From contig NZ_BDUB01000001.1 of assembly GCF_002218065.1 (NCBI RefSeq), positions 3,195,270 through 3,259,269 of the forward strand: 64,000 bases of DNA, written 5' to 3'. The translations under genes were made by a program, and so were the position numbers. Numbering within the stretch: the first letter of the stretch is position 1; every line of letters begins with the position of its first letter. Under the pieces are notes generated by a model, which worked only from the letters and a program-made list of their open reading frames with translations, was not told where the DNA came from and made no database searches. The DNA is from Nodularia sp. NIES-3585 (GTDB lineage: Bacteria > Cyanobacteriota > Cyanobacteriia > Cyanobacteriales > Nostocaceae). Positions 47,637 through 55,087 of the stretch are shown here, piece by piece.

Positions 47637-47665
47637 GTTACATTTTTTAAAATATCTGTTACATT
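47637..47665 (+). promoter_or_regulatory. Paired GTTACATT boxes upstream of hli, possible RpaB/HLR1-like site
   Basis: GTTACATT occurs at 47637-47644 and again at 47658-47665, 21 bases apart start to start. The octamer agrees with the HLR1 half-site (G/T)TTACA(T/A)(T/A) bound by the RpaB high-light regulator, but canonical HLR1 repeats are only 10 bases apart. The second box ends 52 bases before the hli ATG. Confidence 0.35.
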
Positions 47666-47717
47666 GCTTAATAGGGGAAACAAAAACCTTTAATAAGTCC
47701 TACCGAGAGTATTAAGC

Positions 47718-47894
47718 ATGAAAAGCACAACAGCCACCACAACAGCTACAGAGAGCCGCAACGCTTGGAATTGGGGCTTCACCACTCAAACCGAAAATTG
47801 GAACGGTCGTTTGGCAATGATCGGTTTTGTCGCCGCAGCTTTAATTGAAGTGTTCTCTGGTCAAGGCTTCCTCCACTTCTGGGGTATCCTCTAA
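47718..47894 (+). CDS. hli: High-light-inducible protein (Hlip), 58 residues
   Basis: 58 residues, ATG 47718 to TAA. One membrane helix with the chlorophyll-binding signature [20 protein letters not shown] (Glu-x2-Asn-Gly-Arg), then [12 protein letters not shown], the standard Hlip C-terminus. Such proteins bind chlorophyll and carotenoid as dimers in the thylakoid, protect photosystem II assembly, and rise under high light. The Thr-rich hydrophilic start is usual for Nostoc Hlips. No strong Shine-Dalgarno sequence, only a CGAGAG about 13 bases upstream. Two GTTACATT boxes precede it and a terminator follows about 115 bases later. Confidence 0.93.
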   Translation: MKSTTATTTATESRNAWNWGFTTQTENWNGRLAMIGFVAAALIEVFSGQGFLHFWGIL

Positions 47895-48009
47895 GATTCA
47901 ACTTTTGTCCAAAAAAGATATTGCTCTCTATTTGCTATTAGTCTTTATTCACTCCTTTTACATAGGGAGAACACTGAGTATGACACCAAAAAATTTAGGG
48001 CTGTAAAAG

Positions 48010-48036
48010 AAGGGTTAACGCTGGTTAACCCTTTTG
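48010..48036. terminator. Bidirectional terminator between hli and the Fe-S fusion gene
   Basis: AAGGGTTAAC-GCTG-GTTAACCCTT hairpin (9-10 bp perfect stem, 4-base loop) followed by TTTG on the plus strand; on the minus strand it is followed by TTCTTTTA. It serves the two convergent genes. Confidence 0.8.
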
Positions 48037-48057
48037 TGTATACTGAAAATTTGGAAT

Positions 48058-50586
48058 TTAAGCCACAATAATTGCCCACATACTAACACCCAAACCAATA
48101 GCGGCTAGATGTTGCCAAAAGAGCGATCGCATGGGCTGACCAGCAATTTTTTGGGTTAAAATAATCGTGAATAACACTGAGAAAATCAGAGTAGCACCTT
48201 GCAAAAAGTCAATCACAGCCGGATGAGCCACCAAAATTGGCAATTGTTCACCGTTTAATCCAAAAGTAGCAAAAGTGACGGGTAAAATTCGCCCACCTTC
48301 ACCCAAACCCAAACGCAGATAATGAGCTAAGTTACCTCCCAGCACCAATGGTAAATAACCATAGGTAAGTTCTAGAAAAGGTCGAGGTTTCCGCCCAAAT
48401 TTAGTTAACTGCATCAAGCCGTAAGCCCCAAAAATTACAGCCGTCGGGATCATCAAAATTAGCAGAGAAAATCCCAAGTGCTGCCAAAACAAACTTAAAT
48501 CAATTTCTAAACCTAACAAAGATTGCAACTCTGGTAAGCGATGCAGATACACGCCACCCAACAGCAAAAACAATAACGCCACTTCATAGCTATGGGCTGT
48601 ATGAGTTGTCCACAGTTCAATCGCCGGGGGACGCAAATTGAACTCAACGGAACGATGGGGACAAGCTTTGAGACAAGTCATACACAATACACAGTCGCGA
48701 TTATCTTGCAACTGTGCTGGGTGAGAATATACCGGACAGCCATTAGTTTCCATTCCTTCGCCCTTTTCGGGGCCGCCTTTGTAACACTGATAAGTATTGC
48801 AAGAAGCAGAACAGATACCTTGCTGCGCCCGGAGTTCAGTCATGGAAAGTTTGGCAAATAAGCCATTCATCCCCCCAATGGGACAAAGATATCGACACCA
48901 AAACCGCCGTTCAAAAATGGCTGAGAAAATCATCGCCCCAGCCGTAATTAACAGTAGCAAACACGCGGAAAGGTAGGCAGTATTTTGTAAATCCCAGAGT
49001 TCTTCCCAGAGGAAAATCAGGGTAAATAGTCCAAACATAAACCATCCGCCCCATTTTTCAGCTTTTTGTCTCGGCCAGCCTTTGAGTTGTCGCGGAAACA
49101 GCCATAGCGAAAGCTTTTGCGTAATTTCGCCATAAATCATAAAAGGACAGACAGAACACCAGATCCGACCTAAGAAGGGGAAGAGAAACAGAAAAAACGG
49201 CCACCACCAAGCCCAAAAGAAATTTAAAACGAAATTGCGATCGCGTGTTTGCGGCCCCATAAATAAAATAGCGATCATCACGGCAAAAGCGGCGAAAGTA
49301 AAACCGTAATTAATTCGGTCTGGCCACCAAGGACTCCGCAAAAATTTCCGTAACCCAGGATAAACATTTAAAAGATTGAGACGGAACTGTTTTTTCTTGG
49401 TTTGGGCTGACCAAAATATTTCTTCTGTTAACTCTCGTCCATCTCCTAGCTGTACAATTGCTCGTTCTACAAGATTTCTTAATTCTGTGACATTACCAGG
49501 AAAATCATAGGTCTGTAACCGACGCAAAGCTTCTGGGGTAATTTGCGGTCTTGAAAGACCTCTCGCCCGAATATAAAGGCTGGTGTAATATTCTACTTGG
49601 GCTTGAATATCTGTTTTCCGTACCCTGAGCGGTGGTACTTTAATCCTATAAGCAATGCATCGTTCAATATCTGATTGAGTTTTTTCAGAAATAATGATGA
49701 CGCGGGCTTTACACGGGCGAGCTTGGGCCGCGGGTTCTCCTGAACGAGTCACCGGAGTATATTTGCCTGTTTCTAACAACTGTGCCACAGAGGGTAACAA
49801 TTCAGGAGGCAATTCTTGGATGTTATTAAAAACAATTGTGCCTTCCCCCAGCCATTCTAATAGTCCGGGTTTACCACCAGCGCGACCAAACAAATCCATG
49901 CCGCTAGTTTGGAGGATTCCACAGTTGACCTTAATAATCGGTTCTCGCCTTTTGGGTGAACCGTAGTGAATCAGGGCGGCTATATTATCTTTTTCTAAAC
50001 CTGGTTCCCCAAAAATCTCTACAGACTGGCTTTTGCTTGCTGCTTCTCTAATTTGCTCTCGCAGACGCACAGCATAACGACTTGTACCTACAATTCCTCG
50101 TTTGGCCTTAGTAACTAGATATGGCCGCAAGGCTACAGCACGTTCTTGTTCATAGCCCAGTGCAGATGTGACCTCAGCCAATTCTTGAGCTAGTAAACGG
50201 GAAAAAGCCTGAGAAATTTCTGGGTATTGGGCAACTAATGAGCAAAATTGACTAGCGGATATTACCCACAGATGGCATTCAGTGATAGTGGTAATTGTAC
50301 TAGGGGTTAACTCATCTAAGAGCAATTCCTTGAGTTGAACAATTGCACCAGGTAGAAAACCACAGGCTAAGGCGGGGTTATTTTGATTGCTAGTCTGACT
50401 TTCGAGTTGCCCTTGTTGCAGAATGTAAAGTGCTTCTGGGGAAGTACCTTCAGTAACTAAACTACTTCCGGCTGGGAAAAATTTTTCCTCAATGACTTGA
50501 GCGATCGCATCTAGCACCGTAGGTGAGAGAATTCCTAAAGGTGTGCGTTCTTGTAGCCATATAACCGTTTCTGGAGATGTCATCAT
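48058..50586 (-). CDS. Fusion: cyclic-nucleotide-binding domain, degenerate NtrC-type AAA+, NapH-like Fe-S membrane domain
   Basis: 842 residues in three parts. About 1-150: CAP-type cyclic-nucleotide-binding fold (FFPAGSSLVTEGTSPEALYI, LQQGQLES). About 160-390: a sigma-54-activator-type AAA+ domain, recognisable from VKVNCGIL-like, PPLRVRKTDIQ and YDFPGNVTELRNLVERAIVQL, but with Walker A altered to GEPGLEK (193-199), Walker B Asp-Glu replaced by Asn254-Asn255 (VFNNIQELPP), and no GAFTGA loop. From about 410: membrane helices with CSVCP and CRYLCP motifs, as in NapH/NosR polyferredoxins, a 4Fe-4S cluster site CVLCMTCLKACP (Cys632, 635, 638, 642), then four more helices. It looks like a membrane electron-transfer protein with a cytoplasmic sensor head; partner and electron route are unknown. 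ATG start. Confidence 0.85.
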   Translation of the reverse strand: MMTSPETVIWLQERTPLGILSPTVLDAIAQVIEEKFFPAGSSLVTEGTSPEALYILQQGQLESQTSNQNNPALACGFLPGAIVQLKELLLDELTPSTITTITECHLWVISASQFCSLVAQYPEISQAFSRLLAQELAEVTSALGYEQERAVALRPYLVTKAKRGIVGTSRYAVRLREQIREAASKSQSVEIFGEPGLEKDNIAALIHYGSPKRREPIIKVNCGILQTSGMDLFGRAGGKPGLLEWLGEGTIVFNNIQELPPELLPSVAQLLETGKYTPVTRSGEPAAQARPCKARVIIISEKTQSDIERCIAYRIKVPPLRVRKTDIQAQVEYYTSLYIRARGLSRPQITPEALRRLQTYDFPGNVTELRNLVERAIVQLGDGRELTEEIFWSAQTKKKQFRLNLLNVYPGLRKFLRSPWWPDRINYGFTFAAFAVMIAILFMGPQTRDRNFVLNFFWAWWWPFFLFLFPFLGRIWCSVCPFMIYGEITQKLSLWLFPRQLKGWPRQKAEKWGGWFMFGLFTLIFLWEELWDLQNTAYLSACLLLLITAGAMIFSAIFERRFWCRYLCPIGGMNGLFAKLSMTELRAQQGICSASCNTYQCYKGGPEKGEGMETNGCPVYSHPAQLQDNRDCVLCMTCLKACPHRSVEFNLRPPAIELWTTHTAHSYEVALLFLLLGGVYLHRLPELQSLLGLEIDLSLFWQHLGFSLLILMIPTAVIFGAYGLMQLTKFGRKPRPFLELTYGYLPLVLGGNLAHYLRLGLGEGGRILPVTFATFGLNGEQLPILVAHPAVIDFLQGATLIFSVLFTIILTQKIAGQPMRSLFWQHLAAIGLGVSMWAIIVA

Positions 50587-50659
50587 TTATTCTGCTATAT
50601 AAAAACTAGACAAATCTAGACATTTACTTCTTACTTCAATGGGAGCATAGGAGCAGTTA

Positions 50660-50698
50660 TCCCTCGGTAAGCATATTCGCAGAGCGAACGCTGCACTA
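50660..50698 (-). ncRNA. Candidate omega-RNA/right-end region of the tnpB element
   Basis: Just past the tnpB stop on its strand lies a small hairpin TTCGC-TCT-GCGAA (50676-50688), then ATATGCTTACCGAGGG. IS200/IS605-type elements carry a structured right end here, and TnpB guide RNAs (omega-RNA) come from this position. The boundary is not fixed by sequence alone. Confidence 0.4.
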
Positions 50699-51775
50699 TC
50701 ACGCTTTAGCCAAACGCGATAAATTAATCGATGCGTTTAAATCCCTATCGATGCTATATCCACAATTGCCACATTGGAATACCCTTTGTTTTAAAGGCAT
50801 TTCTTGTTGATGTCCACAAACAGAGCAAGTTTTACTTGATGGATACCAACGGTCAGCGACTATGATTTCACATCCAAATTTCTGAGCCTTATATTCAAGT
50901 TGACGCTTGAACTCGTAAAATCCACAATCAGCTATTGCTTGCGCTAGGTTATGGTTTGACATCATCCCAGATACGTTTAAATCTTCTACTACTATTTTTG
51001 CGTGGTTCTTGCATAAGTAAGTAGTAATTTTATGTAATGTATCTTTTCTTAAATTAGTTATTTTTGCATGATGTTTAGCTAATTTGATTTTTGATTTATG
51101 TCGATTATTAGAGCCTTTTTCTTTTCTACAGTGTCTTTTGGATAACCTTTTGAGTTGAGCGAGATTTTGTTTGTAATGCTTAGGGTTGGCAAAAACTACA
51201 CCTGTACTCAGGGTAGCCAATTCTTTCACCCCTAAGTCAACACCAACAACTGAATGCTTTTTAGCTATTAGTTCATGCTCTTGTTCGTAAGTAAAGGCAA
51301 TAAACCAACTGTCAGCCGTGCGAGAGATTGTGATACTTTTACAAGTAGTATGAGGTAAACATTCATAAGTTCTCACCCAACCAATCGTAGGTAATTTTAT
51401 TGATTTACCGCCTACAGGGATAGGTTTGCCACTAGCATCTATAGTGAAGCTATCATTAATCCCTTTCTTTTTGAATCGAGGATATTTACCCTGTCCTTTA
51501 AAGAATCGTTGAAAGGCATTACCTAAATTATCAAAAGCATATTGAGTAATTTTTTGACAGATACCTTTTTCTTTAATCCAGGTATATTCAGGCTTGACGT
51601 GGTTGTTAAAGAATTTCTTGAGGAGGTATTTATCAGGCTTTAATCCATCGTTGTACAAATTTTGCCAAGTAGCTAAACCCCAGTTGTAAGTAAACCGAGC
51701 AATGCCTGCGTGTTTACTCATCATTGTTTTTTGAGATTCGTTCAACTTGAGTTTGGTTTTGATAGATAAAAGCAT
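50699..51775 (-). CDS. tnpB: TnpB (IS200/IS605-type RNA-guided nuclease/accessory protein)
   Basis: 358 residues, full length for compact TnpB. N-terminal OrfB helix-turn-helix region (NESQKTMMSKHAGIARFTYN), RuvC-like acidic residues Asp180 (VVGVDLGVKELATLS), Glu264 (VVEDLNVSGM) and Asp345 (DRDLNASINL), and the zinc ribbon CSVCGHQ...CGNCG just before the last Asp. All catalytic residues are present, so it is probably an active omega-RNA-guided nuclease. No tnpA Y1 transposase is adjacent, so it is an IS1341-type lone tnpB. ATG start. Hairpins lie just upstream (51772-51790 and 51817-51834). The element lies in the 5' region of the Fe-S fusion gene. Confidence 0.93.
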   Translation of the reverse strand: MLLSIKTKLKLNESQKTMMSKHAGIARFTYNWGLATWQNLYNDGLKPDKYLLKKFFNNHVKPEYTWIKEKGICQKITQYAFDNLGNAFQRFFKGQGKYPRFKKKGINDSFTIDASGKPIPVGGKSIKLPTIGWVRTYECLPHTTCKSITISRTADSWFIAFTYEQEHELIAKKHSVVGVDLGVKELATLSTGVVFANPKHYKQNLAQLKRLSKRHCRKEKGSNNRHKSKIKLAKHHAKITNLRKDTLHKITTYLCKNHAKIVVEDLNVSGMMSNHNLAQAIADCGFYEFKRQLEYKAQKFGCEIIVADRWYPSSKTCSVCGHQQEMPLKQRVFQCGNCGYSIDRDLNASINLSRLAKA

Positions 51776-51834
51776 TGAAGGACCTTCAACACTGGATTTC
51801 TTGATCGTCTAATTCTCCCAGAACTTGATCTGGG
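51772..51834. mobile_element. Left-end hairpins of the tnpB insertion
   Basis: TTGAAGGACCTTCAA (51774-51788) is a near-perfect palindrome touching the tnpB start codon, and CCCAGA-ACTTGA-TCTGGG (51817-51834) is a 6-bp stem with 6-base loop. IS200/IS605 left ends carry such subterminal hairpins, which the Y1 transposase recognises. The outer boundary is not determined. Confidence 0.5.
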
Positions 51835-52425
51835 TTGTCAATTGTCGGAAGTTTCCTACATCCCACCTTTGCCAGGTCTTAACACACACCAATTTTTTGA
51901 GTAAATTCAATCTGAAACATCAAAAAACCTGTAGAATTATGACTACAAGTGTATACATTTGACTAGGTTTTTGTCCACTTAGGACATTCTCCGCTCAGGT
52001 TCATGTATAAAGGGATTATCGCTGATCAGGACTGTTAAAAGAGCTATGTGATGAATTTATCGGATATACCTAATCTATGGGTGCCTTTAGTGTTGTTAAG
52101 TCTAATTGTGCTAGCTGCGGTGTTTTTCAGCCGCAGTCCTTGAACTCAACAAGTCCATTCTGAAGATAGTTGCTGGGTTAAACTAATTTTTTATAAGCTG
52201 ACTCCTTATCAGTATCCTTCTCTTCTTTCGCAGTTCGTTGTTTAATCTTAAGTGTATCTATGGCTACGCTACGCCAGCTATCATGGAAAATTTATTTACC
52301 GCCACCTGCCAAAGAACCCTAGTGGCTCCCCCTTGTAGTTCCAACAAATCCATTATCCCAAATCGATTCACCAGTGTTTATCCCGAAAAAATTCTCATAT
52401 ATATATAAAAATTTAAGGATGAGCA
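51835..52425. other. Spacer upstream of the GGDEF/EAL gene; holds a 30-codon membrane peptide frame
   Basis: The notable content is the candidate small gene at 52051-52143. A TATGGCTACGCTACGCC repeat lies at about 52259-52275. Immediately upstream of 52426 there is AAGGA as ribosome-binding site for the next gene. Confidence 0.45.
52051..52143 (+). CDS. Candidate 30-residue single-pass membrane protein
   Basis: ATG 52051 to TGA 52143. The peptide starts MNLSDIPNLWVPLVLLSLIV and has one 17-20-residue hydrophobic helix, ending FSRSP. AAGAG lies 8 bases upstream of the ATG. Size and layout resemble the small thylakoid subunits of photosystems, cytochrome b6f and NDH-1, but it matches none that I can name. 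The 3' end of the frame can form a CTGCGG/CCGCAG hairpin. Confidence 0.5.
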   Translation: MNLSDIPNLWVPLVLLSLIVLAAVFFSRSP

Positions 52426-55050
52426 ATGTCAGGAAATGAGTGGGACAAAATACGCCACCTGTTAGTTATCCAAGACTTGCGAGGACGGCAGACTATCCCC
52501 CTGATCGAGGCTATTTATTCTTTAGGAAGGCATCGTGAAAACTCTATTGTCCTGCGTTCACGTTCAGTATCCAGACAACATGCAATTTTATTACGGGTAA
52601 CTCTTCCAGAAACTGACCAATATGGCTTTTGGATTATAGATGGTAACTTCACAGGTAGAGATAGTACTAATGGCTTATTAGTAAATGGGAACAAATGCTT
52701 CTTTCATCACCTGAAGTATGGAGATGTGATTATGTTTGGTGACCATCAAGCTCAGGCTACATATTATGCTATTTCTAACCTATCTGAAACCGAATTTTTG
52801 GCCGCTTGTGAAGCTGAAAACTTGTCTGAGTTCCTGACAACGCAAGCCAACTCCTCCAATCCTTTTCAAACTATAGTTATTGATCCTGACTCTCAAGACG
52901 CTAATCATAGAGTTTTAGCTCGCCTAGCTTCTTTCCCAGAACTTATCCCCAATCCGATTATTGAGATCGATTTCAATGAGAGGGTGACTTATATCAATCC
53001 AGCCGCATCTGTAGAGTTTCCCCAACTTCAGAAAATGGGTAAACAGCATCCTATCTTGACAGGATTACTCAGTGCAGTTGCTAATCGCCAGAGAAATCCT
53101 TTTGTGCGGGAAGTGCAATTTGGTCAAAAAATCTTTGAACAATCAGTACATTTTCTGCCAGAAAGTAATTTAATTAGAACTTTTATTACTAGGGATATTA
53201 CAGAGGAAAAACAAGCCCAGTCCGAACTACAGCAACGCGATCGCTTGCTACAGGCAGTTGCCGCAGCTGCCCATTATTTACTAGTAGAAATAAACTACGA
53301 AATCGCCATTGACAAAGCTCTAGCTGTGTTCGGGGAAGCAGCCAAGGTAGATCGTGTCTGTCTCTTTACTAACCAGATTCATTCAGTCACAGGGGAAATG
53401 GCAGTCAGCCTCCAGTTTGAATGGACAAACATTAACACTAAGTCTTCTATTCGCCACTGGCAGAATCTGTCTGATGAATCTGCTGAATTAGGACGTTGGT
53501 ATGCTGTTCTGTCAAGTGGCGAATCTATTAACGGACTCACAAAAGAATTTCCTCCCAGGGAGCGAGAATTACTCTCCAGAGACGGCATAAAATCTCTGCT
53601 GCTAGTACCTCTGTGGCTAGAGGCAAAATTCTGCGGTTATCTTGGCTTGGCAGATTTTACAACAGAGCGCCTTTGGTCAAAACATGAAGAATCTACACTT
53701 ATGACAATGGCGGCTAGTATTAGTGGTGCTTGGCAGCGTCAACAGGCCGAAAGAAATATCCGCTTCCAGGCTCTTCATGATCTCCTCACTGGATTACCCA
53801 ATCGGCTGTTATTTAATGAGCTACTTGACAAAGCCGTACCCAACGCGGTTCGTAACGAGGAAAGTTTGGCTGTGATCTTTCTGGATTTGGCTCGTTTCAA
53901 GGTCATAAATGACACATTGGGTCACACACTGGGAGATCGATTGTTACAAGATGTGGCTGAAAGATTAAAAAACTCTCTGAGACGCGGCGATACTGTTGCC
54001 CGTTGGGGGGGTAATGAATTTACGATCCTACTACCTCGCGTGAATTATCTCGAAGAAGTCTCCCAGGTAGCACAGAGAATTTTAGCAGCTTTAGAGGATG
54101 TATTTTATTTGGATGGACACGAACTTTATGTGAGTGCTAGCCTCGGCATTGCCCTACTTGATCAACATAGTCCAGATGCCGACAGTTTAATTCAGCACGC
54201 AGATACTGCCTTATATTACGCCAAAGGTAATGGCAAAAATAACTACCAGTTCTACACCAATACCCTAGAAACCAAAAATCCTGAACTCCTCACTTTAGAA
54301 CAGAGTTTGCGCTCTGCTCTAGAAAAGGAAGAATTTATCATATACTATCAGCCTAGAGTTAACATTAACACTAAAAAAATTACTGGTATGGAGGCGCTGT
54401 TGCGTTGGCAGCATCCTGATATGGGACTAATAGCACCTAGTGTTTTCATTCCCTTGGCTGAGGCCAATGGATTAATTATCCCGATTGGCGAATGGGTATT
54501 ACGGAAAGCCTGTATTCAGAATCAAGCGTGGCAAAACGCGGGATTAGCTCCCTTGACTATTGCTGTCAATTTATCTCCTCAACAGTTCCGCCAACCCAAA
54601 CTCGTGGAGATTGTCGCTCAAATTTTAGAACAGACAGGTTTAGACCCGAACTTTTTAGAATTAGAAATTACCGAAACTACAGCTATTGAAGATTTAGATT
54701 TTACTAGAACTGTGTTGCAAAGTTTAGAACAGATGGGCGTTCATATTTCCATTGATGACTTTGGTACTGGTCATTCTTCGCTCTCGCGCCTACAACTGTT
54801 ACCATTTCACAATTTAAAAATTGACAGGTCTTTCATCCAAGAGTTGACCAAAGACGAGAAAGTGGCTCATATTGTCCAGGCGATCGTGACTTTGGGTAGG
54901 AGTTTAGGATTGAGATTAACCGCCGAAGGGGTAGAAAAGCAAGAGGAACTGGATTTTTTGGCATCCATCAACTGTGAGGATGTTCAAGGCTTTCTGTTCT
55001 ACAAACCGCTTTCGGCTGAAAAGGCCACAAAAATTCTCGAAGGTCAATAA
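52426..55050 (+). CDS. Cyclic-di-GMP signalling protein: FHA-PAS-like-GAF-GGNEF-EAL
   Basis: 874 residues. FHA domain about 10-115 (SLGRHRENSIVLRSRSVSRQ HA motif and DSTNGLLVNG), which binds phosphothreonine; a PAS-like region about 165-270; a GAF domain about 285-440; a GGDEF domain about 450-610; and an EAL domain about 625-870. The GGDEF signature reads GGNEF (Asn530 for Asp), so cyclase activity is doubtful. The EAL domain keeps EALLRW (Glu656), EITETT, DDFGTGHSSL and KIDRSFI, so c-di-GMP phosphodiesterase activity is likely. The FHA head points to control by Ser/Thr kinases, of which two lie in this window. ATG 52426 with AAGGA 6 bases upstream. Confidence 0.92.
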   Translation: MSGNEWDKIRHLLVIQDLRGRQTIPLIEAIYSLGRHRENSIVLRSRSVSRQHAILLRVTLPETDQYGFWIIDGNFTGRDSTNGLLVNGNKCFFHHLKYGDVIMFGDHQAQATYYAISNLSETEFLAACEAENLSEFLTTQANSSNPFQTIVIDPDSQDANHRVLARLASFPELIPNPIIEIDFNERVTYINPAASVEFPQLQKMGKQHPILTGLLSAVANRQRNPFVREVQFGQKIFEQSVHFLPESNLIRTFITRDITEEKQAQSELQQRDRLLQAVAAAAHYLLVEINYEIAIDKALAVFGEAAKVDRVCLFTNQIHSVTGEMAVSLQFEWTNINTKSSIRHWQNLSDESAELGRWYAVLSSGESINGLTKEFPPRERELLSRDGIKSLLLVPLWLEAKFCGYLGLADFTTERLWSKHEESTLMTMAASISGAWQRQQAERNIRFQALHDLLTGLPNRLLFNELLDKAVPNAVRNEESLAVIFLDLARFKVINDTLGHTLGDRLLQDVAERLKNSLRRGDTVARWGGNEFTILLPRVNYLEEVSQVAQRILAALEDVFYLDGHELYVSASLGIALLDQHSPDADSLIQHADTALYYAKGNGKNNYQFYTNTLETKNPELLTLEQSLRSALEKEEFIIYYQPRVNINTKKITGMEALLRWQHPDMGLIAPSVFIPLAEANGLIIPIGEWVLRKACIQNQAWQNAGLAPLTIAVNLSPQQFRQPKLVEIVAQILEQTGLDPNFLELEITETTAIEDLDFTRTVLQSLEQMGVHISIDDFGTGHSSLSRLQLLPFHNLKIDRSFIQELTKDEKVAHIVQAIVTLGRSLGLRLTAEGVEKQEELDFLASINCEDVQGFLFYKPLSAEKATKILEGQ

Positions 55051-55087
55051 TTTATTTTCCTCCCTTGTCTGTTCTCCTTGTCGGTTT

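Noticed and set aside
48058-50586. Sigma-54-dependent activator
   Set aside because: The AAA+ part has no GAFTGA, no functional Walker motifs and no DNA-binding domain, and cyanobacteria lack sigma-54; the protein is a membrane Fe-S protein.
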